Part shown: piece after piece, positions 48,263-55,570 of the stretch | Layout: each line of letters starts with the position of its first letter | Numbering within the stretch: the stretch's first letter is position 1 | Assembly: GCA_030627625.1 (NCBI GenBank) | Contig: DAOURR010000005.1 | Coordinates: 1 to 58,802, forward strand | Length of the DNA stretch: 58,802 bases | Direction of reading: 5' to 3' | Source: UBA3103 sp002365855 | GTDB taxonomy: Bacteria > Bacillota > Desulfotomaculia > Desulfotomaculales > Pelotomaculaceae | Program-made: the position numbers and the translations under genes | Notes under the pieces: model-generated | What the model saw: only the letters and a program-made list of their open reading frames with translations | Database searches by the model: none | What the model was told of the DNA's origin: nothing

Positions 48263-48418
48263 ATGTCCAAGGTAATGAAATGCATGTGCGAGGAATGTCA
48301 CTACAACGAGAGCTTCGAGTGCCACGCCGACGGTATCGAAGTGCAGTCCAGCGGCGACAGAAAGGTCGAGACTTCTGACGGGACCTGCTGCCATACTTTT
48401 AAGCGCAAAAACAGGTAA
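48263..48418 (+). CDS. DUF1540 family Cys-rich small protein
   Basis: 51 residues: MSKVMKCMCEECHYN, then FECHADGIEVQ and TCCHTFK. The C-x-C-x2-C-x-YN...C-x-A-x2-I-x-V...C-C pattern is DUF1540, a presumed metal-binding domain common in sporulating clostridia. ATG 48263 has a strong TAGGAGG eight bases upstream. It opens a series of three small genes in the same direction. Confidence 0.88.
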   Translation: MSKVMKCMCEECHYNESFECHADGIEVQSSGDRKVETSDGTCCHTFKRKNR

Positions 48419-48469
48419 CATTTAAAACCTGTTTTAGGATAATCTATATTCCATAAGGGGGTGAAAAAA

Positions 48470-48646
48470 TTGCCGGATAAACAGGCCATTACACAATGTG
48501 TCCAGACTTGCACTCAAGCCGCCAACAGTCTTCGCAGTGCGGCAAACGGCGTTAACAATGCAGGTGTTAGGGATATGCTAACCCAGGGCGCCCACCATAT
48601 TGAACTCTGCATCCGCCAGTGTGAAAGCGCCATGCAGATGCCTTAA
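48470..48646 (+). CDS. twin-CX3C small helical protein (1)
   Basis: 58 residues; not in any family I can name. Two helices each with a Cys-x3-Cys: QCVQTC and LCIRQC, separated by RSAANGVNNAGVRDMLTQGAHHIE. The His-His before the second pair is shared with the next gene. TTG 48470 lies eight bases after AAGGGGG; GTG 48461 overlaps that site. Pattern is like a helical hairpin held by two disulfides or a Cu(I)/Zn site (compare the CxxxC helices of copper-storage proteins). Confidence 0.75.
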   Translation: MPDKQAITQCVQTCTQAANSLRSAANGVNNAGVRDMLTQGAHHIELCIRQCESAMQMP

Positions 48647-48680
48647 TTTAACCCGATTATTCTAGGAGGTGAACAGTGTA

Positions 48681-48872
48681 GTGCAATCTAACCAGGCAAT
48701 CCAGCAGTGCATACAGCAGTGCCAACAAACAGCCGGCCAACTTCGTTCAATGGCCAATGCGGAAATGAACCCCCAGGTTAAAACCAAGTTAATAGAGGGC
48801 GCACATCACTTGGACCTGTGTATTACGGAGTGCCAATATTCCCTGCAACAGATTCAAGGCGGTATGGCTTAA
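48681..48872 (+). CDS. twin-CX3C small helical protein (2)
   Basis: 63-residue paralogue of the preceding protein: QAIQQCIQQCQQTAGQLRSMANA, then LIEGAHHLDLCITECQYSLQQI. CX3C pair spacing and the GAHHxxLCIxxC block are conserved. GTG 48681 is chosen over GTG 48669 (inside AGGAGGTG); spacing from the site is eleven bases. Ends with a terminator shared with the convergent genes. Confidence 0.72.
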   Translation: MQSNQAIQQCIQQCQQTAGQLRSMANAEMNPQVKTKLIEGAHHLDLCITECQYSLQQIQGGMA

Positions 48873-48886
48873 AAAAGAAAACATAC

Positions 48887-48916
48887 AAAAGCGCGCCTTT
48901 GCGGGTGCGTTTTTTT
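48887..48916. terminator. bidirectional terminator
   Basis: AAAAGCGCGCC pairs with GGGTGCGTTTT (CGCGCC/GGTGCG core), followed by a T-run to 48916; A-run on the other side serves the opposite strand. Confidence 0.75.
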
Positions 48917-48921
48917 GATTT

Positions 48922-49119
48922 TTATGATGTCTTACCCTGCAGCATCATTTGCTGGATTTCCTGCTGCAACTGGGTAACGTTTTGCATTTTTGCATCACGC
49001 ATTTGAGTAAACAGCTGACGGATTTCAGGAATTGTTATATCCATCATATGCTTATTATACATGGACTGCAGCATCATTTCTCCCTGCAGGGCGTCCTGCA
49101 GCTTATCAAGGGTATTCAA
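48922..49119 (-). CDS. small helical, Met/Gln-rich coat-like protein
   Basis: 65 residues: MNTLDKLQDALQGEMMLQSMYNKHMMDITIPEIRQLFTQMRDAKMQNVTQLQQEIQQMM. Two long amphipathic helices with ferritin/CotF-like character. The TTG at 49119 is preferred because ATG 49125 is only two bases after AAGGAG. Similar small proteins occur with spore coat genes; the name is by resemblance only. Confidence 0.65.
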   Translation of the reverse strand: MNTLDKLQDALQGEMMLQSMYNKHMMDITIPEIRQLFTQMRDAKMQNVTQLQQEIQQMMLQGKTS

Positions 49120-49177
49120 TAACATTACTCCTTCCGGTGTTTTAGTGTGTATAGAATAATCCTTTATACTTTCACTT

Positions 49178-49378
49178 CTATACTATACCAAGGCTGCTCA
49201 TCTTCTGGGACAGGGTGCCATAATTATTACGGGCGGCCATTTCCATTCCTTTAAGCATCTGCTGCTGTTTAGGATCGGTTATTTCCTGACTGAGTTGGGC
49301 ATATTTCTTGGCCGTGCTTTCTTCATGAAACAGCATCTCCTTCATAGCATTGTTCATTCGTTCCTGCTCGGTGAGCAT
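49178..49378 (-). CDS. CotF-like small helical protein
   Basis: 66 residues, MLTEQERMNNAMKEMLFHEESTAKKYAQLSQEITDPKQQQMLKGMEMAARNNYGTLSQKM, the spore-coat-protein-F-like pattern (EMLFHEESTAKKYAQLSQE...D.....L......A). ATG 49378 follows AGGGGGTG, inside which the GTG at 49387 lies. Twelve bases downstream of the DUF421 gene, so in one operon with it. Confidence 0.72.
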   Translation of the reverse strand: MLTEQERMNNAMKEMLFHEESTAKKYAQLSQEITDPKQQQMLKGMEMAARNNYGTLSQKMSSLGIV

Positions 49379-49390
49379 ATTTTTCACCCC

Positions 49391-50113
49391 CTAAGCGCCA
49401 GTATGCACCGAATAGTATAGTTGGCCTGAGCCATCCAGTGTGGCCACATAAACATCTTTTACGTTCAATACACCGTATTTTTGCAGTTCACCTTTTAGCC
49501 ATTCCATGTTATATCCCAGTTTGCGCAGGTTTTCTTTAATCACCCGGCCTTCATTAATTAACAGCACCGGCAGCCCGGCCTCTGTGGTATTTATTTTCAA
49601 GTCCCGTGGAGTTACCGGCTGAAAGTTGGGCTTTTTTAATACGCTGACATGGCCATTGGTCTCCAGCACCGCAACCTCCACTTCGGCCAGGTTGGGGGCG
49701 TCGGCCTGACGTATCTCCGACAGGAGCAGTTCCAGCGGGAAAAGCGCTTTCTTCATGTTTTGCCGCAGGATTTTTCCACCTACCACCAGGGGGATAGCCA
49801 TACCGCCAATAACCCGGGACATGGTGCGGCTTTTAACCATGACATAGGAAATTAAATAATGAAGGACATAGATCGTAACTATTGCCGTCAGCACGTTGGC
49901 AAAGCTTATCTTTGAATCAAACAGCGGAGAAGCCACCAGGCCGCCCATCATCCAGAAAAAGGCGAAGTCGTAACCGGCATACTGGCCGCCTGAACGCCTT
50001 GGCAAAAACCGGCTGGCAAAGTAAAGGATTACCCCCACAGCCAGAGTACGTACAAGGAAACCGGCTGAACTTAGTTTTTCTACCGATCCGAAAATTGAAG
50101 CTAAATCTTCCAA
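49391..50113 (-). CDS. DUF421 (YetF-type) membrane protein (1)
   Basis: 240 residues. Three membrane helices at the N-terminus (VRTLAVGVILYFASRFLP, FAFFWMMGGLVASPL, ANVLTAIVTIYVLHYLISYVM) then two alpha/beta DUF421 repeats (IPLVVGGKILRQNMKKALFPLELLLSEIRQ, VLLINEGRVIKENLRKLGYNMEWLKGEL). The paralogue is directly upstream (15-base gap). Family members occur in spore formers (YetF, YkjA, YrbG) with unclear function. Confidence 0.9.
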   Translation of the reverse strand: MEDLASIFGSVEKLSSAGFLVRTLAVGVILYFASRFLPRRSGGQYAGYDFAFFWMMGGLVASPLFDSKISFANVLTAIVTIYVLHYLISYVMVKSRTMSRVIGGMAIPLVVGGKILRQNMKKALFPLELLLSEIRQADAPNLAEVEVAVLETNGHVSVLKKPNFQPVTPRDLKINTTEAGLPVLLINEGRVIKENLRKLGYNMEWLKGELQKYGVLNVKDVYVATLDGSGQLYYSVHTGA

Positions 50114-50128
50114 CGTCTCACCTTCTTT

Positions 50129-50830
50129 TTAAGCGCTGACATAAATGGCTCCGTCAGCCTGCAGGGCGGCCACAAACACATCCTCGGGCCGCGGGAATCC
50201 CTTTTCGGCAAGCCTGGTTTTAAGCCAGTCTAGGTCAAGTCCCAACATATTCAGGTTCTCTTCATCTACTTGTCCATCATGAACCAATAATGTCGGGAGA
50301 GCAGCATATTTCACCGGGAGGTTCATCTGCTGCCTGGTGACAGGTAATGTGGCCGACTTTTTAATGACGCTGATCTTCCCGGTAGGCTCAAGAACAGCAT
50401 AGGTTACCTCGGTCAGGTTATGCGCCGCCTTCAACCTGAGCTGTCCGAGCAGGTTGTCGATGGTGACGTGAGTATCCAGCAGGTTTTTCTTGTTAATCCG
50501 CCCGTTTTCAATGAGGATTACCGGCCCCCGGTCAATAGCCTTGGGCCACTTGATATCAAGGTAAGAGTAAAGAACATTCACCAAGGAGTACGCAAATACA
50601 ATCAACAGGGCGGCCGTAAGCGAAGCTTCGGCGTTTACCATCCGTACCGCCGATAAACTCATTATTCCTGCCGCCACCAGGTAGTTATGGCCGGCAAGAA
50701 TACTCACTTCGCGGTGGCCCATCCACCTGATGCCTATGATTAGCGCAAAGTACAGCAGCGTAGCCCGCAGAGCGAACCCCCAGAGAGGTAATTCTTTAGC
50801 TCCGTTGAAAACTGCTTGCAACTCACCCAT
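50129..50830 (-). CDS. DUF421 (YetF-type) membrane protein (2)
   Basis: 233 residues, same layout: LPLWGFALRATLLYFALIIGIRWMGHREVSILAGHNYLVAAG, then VILIENGRINKKNLLDTHVTIDNLLGQLR and LLVHDGQVDEENLNMLGLDLDWLKTRLAEKGFPRPEDVFVAAL. ATG 50830 follows GGAGGGC. Probably forms a heteromer with DUF421 (1). Confidence 0.9.
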   Translation of the reverse strand: MGELQAVFNGAKELPLWGFALRATLLYFALIIGIRWMGHREVSILAGHNYLVAAGIMSLSAVRMVNAEASLTAALLIVFAYSLVNVLYSYLDIKWPKAIDRGPVILIENGRINKKNLLDTHVTIDNLLGQLRLKAAHNLTEVTYAVLEPTGKISVIKKSATLPVTRQQMNLPVKYAALPTLLVHDGQVDEENLNMLGLDLDWLKTRLAEKGFPRPEDVFVAALQADGAIYVSA

Positions 50831-50848
50831 AATTAGCCCTCCATCCGG

Positions 50849-50962
50849 TTACTTTAAGAGTTCGGACAGGATTAGCGCCTGGATGACCGCCACTATCCCG
50901 ATAATCAGAGCGCTGTGGAAGCCCCTTGGCTGTGTAAGATGTTCTGGCCATAGCCAGATCAT
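50849..50962 (-). CDS. possible small membrane protein upstream of DUF421 genes
   Basis: Open from about 51049 to a TAA at 50849-50851. The last 38 codons from ATG 50962 read MIWLWPEHLTQPRGFHSAL and IIGIVAVIQALILSELLK (one membrane helix); the upstream part LINPATPLKTRK also looks like real coding sequence but lacks ATG/GTG/TTG, so the true start is unknown or lost. A hydrophobic stretch in another frame just upstream (TLIVIIYTYGLK) suggests a frameshift. 18 bases before DUF421 (2). Confidence 0.4.
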   Translation of the reverse strand: MIWLWPEHLTQPRGFHSALIIGIVAVIQALILSELLK

Positions 50963-51236
50963 TTTCCTGGTTTTTAGGGGAGTGGCCGGATTAATCAGTT
51001 TTTCATCTTTAGCCCGTAAGTATAAATTATCACAATCAGGGTTATTGTTTTATTGTCTCTTTTTGTTGACGAATATATTCTTAACCGCAAGATTACAACC
51101 ATTAAAAAAGAAGGGTGTCCCCCCCCTCTTCAAAGAGCATTAATTAATTTTAATTGCTACAGGTAAGTCTAATTAAGGCCTTCCTCCCGGGAACTTAATA
51201 CATTTTTTTACATTTCCCCTGCGGTCAAGAATGTAT
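50963..51236. other. region upstream of the DUF421 operon
   Basis: Apart from the open upstream extension of the small membrane frame (to about 51049) I see no gene. AT-rich, contains a TTGTTGACGA near 51063 and a C-run at 51119-51125. Ends at the terminator of the small Cys protein gene. Confidence 0.35.
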
Positions 51237-51262
51237 AAAAGGAGCCTTTTTTAGGCTCCTTG
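51237..51262 (-). terminator. terminator of the third twin-CX3C gene
   Basis: AAGGAGCC and GGCTCCTT, eight-base perfect stem; on the minus strand it is followed by TTTATAC. Confidence 0.75.
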
Positions 51263-51279
51263 CTGTACATTAACCGGTC

Positions 51280-51453
51280 CTATATTTTCGTTAGCGCATC
51301 CTGGCATTGCTTGATGCAGGCATCAATGGACATGTAAGCCTGATCCAGAGACTGTTTTGCGGGAGCCGAAGCCTCCGTGGACATGGTCCTAATGTCATTA
51401 GCCGTGGTCTGACAGTTTTGAATGCAGGATTGTAATTGTTGCTTGTTAAGCAT
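51280..51453 (-). CDS. twin-CX3C small helical protein (3)
   Basis: 57 residues: MLNKQQLQSCIQNCQTTAND, IRTMSTEASAPAKQSLDQAY, MSIDACIKQCQDALTKI. Same two CX3C helices as the proteins at 48470 and 48681, but the His-His pair is replaced by Tyr-Met. ATG 51453 has a perfect AGGAGGTGAT before it, with a good terminator downstream, so expression as an independent unit is well supported. Confidence 0.8.
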   Translation of the reverse strand: MLNKQQLQSCIQNCQTTANDIRTMSTEASAPAKQSLDQAYMSIDACIKQCQDALTKI

Positions 51454-51525
51454 GATATCACCTCCTGAATGCTAGTATTTACATAATTATCTTTTATAAA
51501 CATAAATTTGTGCTTTTCTTTATTT

Positions 51526-51593
51526 GGGGTCAGGCTTGCATTATTGCATTACAAAGCTTGTTAACAAAAGTGCAATAATGCAAGCCTGACCCC
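51526..51593. repeat. palindromic element with perfect 23-bp arms
   Basis: Left arm 51526-51548 and right arm 51571-51593 are exact reverse complements (core GGGGTCAGGCTTGCATTATT) with a 22-base spacer that itself contains an AAGCTTGTTAACAA palindrome. It abuts the end of larE. Confidence 0.95.
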
Positions 51594-51598
51594 TTTTG

Positions 51599-52405
51599 TT
51601 ACAAATTAAGCGTTTCGTTCATACTTCCGGTACGGTAGCCCCTCAGGTCAAGCGCAGTGTATGTATAACCGGTTCCCCTGAGCCTTTTTTCTACCTCTGC
51701 CGACCTTTCCACTATAAGCCGCAGGTATCCGGGCGGGACTTCAACACGTGCCAGGTCTCCATGGTGCCGGACGCGGACCAGGGGGATACCCATTGACCTT
51801 ATGATTGCTTCTGCGGCGGCCACCTGTTTCAAACCCTGCGAGGTAATGGCCGTGCCGTAAGGGAACCGCGAGGCCAGGCAGGGATTGGCGGGCTTGTCCG
51901 CCGTGGGCAGGCCGAATTGGCGCGAGAGGGCGCGGATTTCCTCCTTGGTAAAACCGGCTTCTTTTAAAGGACTTTGCACGCCCAACTCCTGCCCTGCGAG
52001 GAGGCCCGGGCGGTAGTCACCCGCATCATCAGCTATGACACCGTCGGCTACTACTTTAATGCCGCGCTCCTGCGCCAGCCTTACAAACCTCATGTATATT
52101 TCTTTCTTGCAGTGATAGCAGCGATCCGGCGGATTTTCAGTAAAAACAGGATTGTCCAGACCGCAATTTTTGATGATGATATGCTCTACTCCCAGGGCAC
52201 AGGCAAAGTCAGCAGCTTCCTCAGTCTCACCAGGCGGGTATAACTCACCTGTTATGGTCACAGCCACAACTTTTTCTTTTAACGCTTCAATCGCGGCCTT
52301 TAAAAGGAAAGTACTGTCGACGCCGCCGGAAAAGGCCACCAATACACTTTCATAGCCCTCAATGATTTTATTTAGACGGTCGTACTTGAGTCTCAGGTCG
52401 TCCAT
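51599..52405 (-). CDS. larE: LarE-type ATP-dependent sulfur transferase
   Basis: 268 residues of the PP-loop family: AFSGGVDSTFLLKAA P-loop, DRCYHCKKEIYMRF, VADGVIADDAGDYRPG, and NPCLASRFPYGTAI with the Cys equivalent to the sacrificial Cys176 of Lactobacillus LarE. The additional CYHC pair could, with that Cys, bind a [4Fe-4S] cluster as in Cys-rich LarE variants. LarE supplies sulfur to the nickel-pincer cofactor of lactate racemase; larA/B/C are not in the window. ATG 52405 follows GGGGAG. The truncated metY remnant is 80 bases upstream. Confidence 0.85.
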   Translation of the reverse strand: MDDLRLKYDRLNKIIEGYESVLVAFSGGVDSTFLLKAAIEALKEKVVAVTITGELYPPGETEEAADFACALGVEHIIIKNCGLDNPVFTENPPDRCYHCKKEIYMRFVRLAQERGIKVVADGVIADDAGDYRPGLLAGQELGVQSPLKEAGFTKEEIRALSRQFGLPTADKPANPCLASRFPYGTAITSQGLKQVAAAEAIIRSMGIPLVRVRHHGDLARVEVPPGYLRLIVERSAEVEKRLRGTGYTYTALDLRGYRTGSMNETLNL

Positions 52406-52484
52406 TTAATAAACACTCCCCGGAAAATCATACTGCTTTTACTTTTCTCATTTAAATATTCTCTTCATAACACAAAATTACTGC

Positions 52485-52733
52485 TTATGAACACAACTGT
52501 TTTATCTCCGCCGCCATAAAAACAATAAAAGACCAGGTTGGGTTCATCATCCTGGTATACATGTTGCCGGATTCCTTCAAAGCAAAAAGCTTCGCCGCGT
52601 GGTCAGCATCGTTGAAAACATAAGAAGTAGTTTGGTAAATAGGCACCGCCCGGGCATTGGTTGCCGGATCAACATTTTGCCCCGCGTGAACGGCCAGTGT
52701 GTCAAATTTCAACTTTTGTTCAGTCACTCCCAT
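52485..52733 (-). pseudogene. metY: 5' remnant of O-acetylhomoserine sulfhydrylase
   Basis: 82 codons. The first 66 match the N-terminus of the PLP-dependent enzyme (KFDTLAVHAGQNVDPATNARAVPIYQTTSYVFND...ESGNMYTRMMNPT); the reading then changes to unrelated WSFIVFMAAEIKQLCS and stops. Full-length enzymes have about 425 residues; PLP-lysine and substrate sites are all missing. AAAGGAGG before ATG 52733 is intact. A deletion that joined this start to non-homologous sequence is the simplest explanation. Confidence 0.88.
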
Positions 52734-52781
52734 ATCCTCCTTTAGTCTTTTTTCTTTTCTGCGTCGGGATTCTCCCGCGGA

Positions 52782-53714
52782 TTATTTCTGTTCCGGGAAC
52801 AGAGCCGTGCTCAAATATCTTTCACCGGTGTCCGGCAATATTACCACTATAAGCTTGCCTTTGTTTTCAGGCCGCTTTGCGACTTGCAGGGCAGCGAACA
52901 CCGCCGCTCCGGATGAAATGCCAACTAACAAACCCTCTTCGCGGGCCAGCCTCTGCCCGGTCTCAAAAGCTTCTTCATTTTTAACTTTAATAATCTCGTC
53001 GACTATACCCTGATTCAACACATCAGGTACGAAGCCGGCGCCAATACCCTGGATCTTGTGAGGTCCTGGATTTCCTCCGGACAGCACTGGGGAATCCAGT
53101 GGTTCCACAGCAACTAATTTAAAGTCCGGCTTGCGTTTTTTGATTACTTCGCCAACGCCTGTGATAGTGCCGCCGGTGCCAACACCGCCGACAACAATAT
53201 CCACCCTGCCGTCTGTATCCTCCCAAATCTCTTCCGCGGTAGTCAGCCTGTGGATCTCCGGGTTGGCCGGGTTCTTAAACTGCTGGGGCACGAAAGAATT
53301 GGGGATTTGAGCCGCCAGTTCTTCAGCTTTCCGGATGGCGCCTTTCATTCCCTCCGCACCGGGAGTCAATATAAGTTCGGCGCCATAGGCCTTTAAAAGG
53401 TTCCGGCGCTCAACGCTCATGGTTTCGGGCATGGTCAGGATCAGCTTGTAACCCCGGGCAGCGGCTACAAAAGCCAGGGCGATGCCGGTATTGCCGCTGG
53501 TAGGTTCAACAATGACGCTATCCTTATCAAGTAAGCCCTTCTCCTCAGCATCCTTGATCATGCTGTAACCAATCCGGTCTTTCACGCTGCCGGCGGGATT
53601 GAAGGACTCAAGTTTGGCGACAACCTCCGCCTCAAATCCGGCGGTTACCCGGTTCAATCTTAACAAAGGTGTTTTATCGATTAGATCTGTAAGGCTTTGT
53701 GCAATTTTAGCCAT
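52782..53714 (-). CDS. cysK: cysteine synthase (O-acetylserine sulfhydrylase)
   Basis: 310 residues. Adds sulfide to O-acetylserine, giving cysteine. PLP lysine in FNPAGSVKDRIG, PLP-phosphate loop VEPTSGNTGIALA, GVGTGGTITGVGE, and the C-terminal VGISSGAAVFAAL. ATG 53714 has GGGAGGTAAT. Flanked by metW and a metY fragment; CysE, which makes its substrate, lies 1 kb upstream in the same strand. Confidence 0.97.
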   Translation of the reverse strand: MAKIAQSLTDLIDKTPLLRLNRVTAGFEAEVVAKLESFNPAGSVKDRIGYSMIKDAEEKGLLDKDSVIVEPTSGNTGIALAFVAAARGYKLILTMPETMSVERRNLLKAYGAELILTPGAEGMKGAIRKAEELAAQIPNSFVPQQFKNPANPEIHRLTTAEEIWEDTDGRVDIVVGGVGTGGTITGVGEVIKKRKPDFKLVAVEPLDSPVLSGGNPGPHKIQGIGAGFVPDVLNQGIVDEIIKVKNEEAFETGQRLAREEGLLVGISSGAAVFAALQVAKRPENKGKLIVVILPDTGERYLSTALFPEQK

Positions 53715-53793
53715 ATCATTACCTCCCGCTATAATTTTTCTGAAAAAAATATCTTTATTGACTTTTTACCTGTAACAACCAAGGTCTCAAATT

Positions 53794-54399
53794 TCAAGAA
53801 GATGCATGGGATATTATAAATAATACCTCTTCTGCCAGAGCAGATTCTTTTTCATCAAATACTGCTATCTTGCTGCCTGTCCAGGAATATCCCCGTTCAA
53901 TCTTTACCCCGTTCACTTCCGCCCACTCAAGAAAATCTTTTGCCGTGAACAGGTGAATATTGGGGGTGTCATGCCACTGGTAAGGCAGGTTCGGGGTAAC
54001 GGGCATCTTTCCTGTGAAAAGAAGTGAGGATATTACCTGCCAGTGGCCGAAATTAGGAAAGCTGATGATGCCGAAAACACCTACCCGCATCATTTCTTCA
54101 AGTACAAAAAGAGGCTTGTTAGCGGCCTGGAGAGTTTTCTCCAAAATAACATAATCGAAAAAACCGTCAGGCAGGCCGGCCAGACCTTCATCAAGGTCGG
54201 TATGCAGGACCGGGACTCCTTTGGATATGGTTTCGGCTACCCGGTCGATATTCTTTTCAATTCCCAGCCCGCGTACTTTTTTGTTTTCGATTAGCTTCCA
54301 TAATAATTCCCCGTCCCCGCATCCCAGGTCCAGGACGGAACAACTTTCAGGAAGCAGGTCATATATAATCTGGTGGTCATAATGATAGTTAATGTTCAT
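53794..54399 (-). CDS. metW: MetW-like methyltransferase-fold protein
   Basis: 201 residues with SAM-binding motif VLDLGCGDGELLWKL, DLDEGLAGLPDGFFDYVILEKTLQA and the MetW-type ISFPNFGHWQVISSLLFTGKMPVTPNLPYQWHDTPNIHLFTAKDF. In other bacteria MetW activates MetX for homoserine acetylation and the genes overlap. Here metX is reduced to its last 29 codons just before metW (3-base gap), so MetW has probably lost its partner. Confidence 0.92.
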   Translation of the reverse strand: MNINYHYDHQIIYDLLPESCSVLDLGCGDGELLWKLIENKKVRGLGIEKNIDRVAETISKGVPVLHTDLDEGLAGLPDGFFDYVILEKTLQAANKPLFVLEEMMRVGVFGIISFPNFGHWQVISSLLFTGKMPVTPNLPYQWHDTPNIHLFTAKDFLEWAEVNGVKIERGYSWTGSKIAVFDEKESALAEEVLFIISHASS

Positions 54400-54400
54400 G

Positions 54401-54490
54401 TTATCTGACAGCCCTCTTTTCCAGGAAACTGCGGACCAGATACGTCAATCTCCCGACTTCCAGGAGAAAGGCGTCGTGCCCGTACGTTGA
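54401..54490 (-). pseudogene. metX: 3' remnant of homoserine O-acetyltransferase
   Basis: 29 codons plus TAA: STYGHDAFLLEVGRL and TYLVRSFLEKRAVR. GHDAFL is the catalytic-His motif at the very end of MetX. Upstream in frame a TAG comes immediately and no metX sequence is found; the S-box terminator is only 20 bases away. Internal deletion of more than 300 codons is inferred. Confidence 0.85.
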
Positions 54491-54507
54491 CTAAGTCTTT
54501 AAGATAG

Positions 54508-54540
54508 CAAAAATCCTCTTCAAAATAAGAAGAGGATCAA
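54508..54540 (-). terminator. S-box terminator
   Basis: Minus strand ATCCTCTTC pairs with GAAGAGGAT around TTATTTT, followed by TTTTGC. Standard expression platform of the SAM riboswitch upstream. Confidence 0.9.
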
Positions 54541-54550
54541 TATTTTCCCT

Positions 54551-54658
54551 TCTTATCTTTCCGGTGTCTTCCGGCGGAAATTGGCACCTTTTCAAGCTCA
54601 AGGCCTGAAGGTTGCCGAAGGTTCACAGGGTCCTCTCCCTCCCCTTCTCTGGATAAGC
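54551..54658 (-). promoter_or_regulatory. SAM-I riboswitch (S-box)
   Basis: Minus strand: CTTATCCAGAGA, GGAGGGA, CCTGTGAACC-TTCGGCAACC, AAGGTGCCAATTTCCGCC and closing GATAAG. These are the S-box consensus blocks in order. It is turned off by SAM. It now precedes the metX remnant, metW and cysK. Confidence 0.97.
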
Positions 54659-54693
54659 TTATTAAACATATTAAGTTAGTAGAATTAATACAT

Positions 54694-54722
54694 ATTATAT
54701 TTTCTGCTTTTCAGTTTGTCAA
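54694..54722 (-). promoter_or_regulatory. consensus sigma-A promoter of the S-box transcript
   Basis: Minus strand TTGACA (54722-54717) and TATAAT (54699-54694) separated by 17 bases: a perfect consensus promoter, consistent with a leader that still is transcribed. Confidence 0.92.
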
Positions 54723-54770
54723 TAGTATTATTTTACACCCAGAAGATTCATGGGCCTTAAGCCTGTATTC

Positions 54771-55484
54771 TTATAACAGGCAGCCGTCGCATACCTGCTC
54801 TTTTTCACAGGGCGGCTGGACCGGGAGGGTATGGTTCTCCTCCATCTGGCTGATCCGCTTTTCAAGATTTTTAATTTTCGTCTGCAGGCAGGCCATCATA
54901 TCCGCGACCGGGTCGGGCAGCAGGTCGTGGCGCAGGTCTATATCCTCACCTGCATCGGCGACCTTCCGGCCGTTCCTGGCGACTACTTTACCGGGAACGC
55001 CCACTACAGTGCTATCGGGGGGTATCTCTTTTAAAACTACAGATCCGGCGCCGATCTTGGAGTTCTTACCTACCGTGAAGGAACCGAGAACCTTCGCTCC
55101 CACACTTACGACCACGTTATCGCCAATCGTTGGATGCCTTTTCCCTTTTTCCTTACCTGTGCCCCCGAGGGTGACGCCCTGGTAGATGGTGACATTGTGC
55201 CCTATTTCAGCGGTTTCCCCTATCACCACACCAGAACCGTGATCAATGAAAAGGCCTTCGCTGATTTTAGCTCCGGGATGTATCTCTATTCCGGTGAAAA
55301 AACGGCACACGTGTGACAGCAGCCTGGCGGTAATAAACCACCCGCGCCGGTAAAAGGCGTGGGCAAACCTGTGCATCAGTACAGCATGAAAGCCAGGGTA
55401 GCAGAGAATGACTTCCAGAGGGGACTTGGCAGCGGGGTCCCGCTCCATAACCACCTGGATATCTTTGCGCAGCCGGCTGAACAT
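54771..55484 (-). CDS. cysE: serine O-acetyltransferase
   Basis: 237 residues. Acetylates serine to O-acetylserine, the substrate of CysK. N-terminal helices (RDPAAKSPLEVILCYPGFHAVLMHRFAHAFY), then left-handed beta-helix hexapeptides (IEIHPGAKISEGLFIDHGSGVVIGETAEIGHNVTIYQGVTLGG, KRHPTIGDNVVVSVGAKVLG). C-terminal coiled coil plus a Cys-rich end (PPCEKEQVCDGCLL) beyond the usual length. ATG 55484 follows GGGAGGATG. One transcription unit before the S-box promoter. Confidence 0.97.
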   Translation of the reverse strand: MFSRLRKDIQVVMERDPAAKSPLEVILCYPGFHAVLMHRFAHAFYRRGWFITARLLSHVCRFFTGIEIHPGAKISEGLFIDHGSGVVIGETAEIGHNVTIYQGVTLGGTGKEKGKRHPTIGDNVVVSVGAKVLGSFTVGKNSKIGAGSVVLKEIPPDSTVVGVPGKVVARNGRKVADAGEDIDLRHDLLPDPVADMMACLQTKIKNLEKRISQMEENHTLPVQPPCEKEQVCDGCLL

Positions 55485-55570
55485 TTTTCATCCTCCCAAG
55501 TATTTATTAATATCTAACGGCACTTTAGGCTTGCAATTGGTCTCCCGTAATCGGGCCTGTCGCTTCAGCG

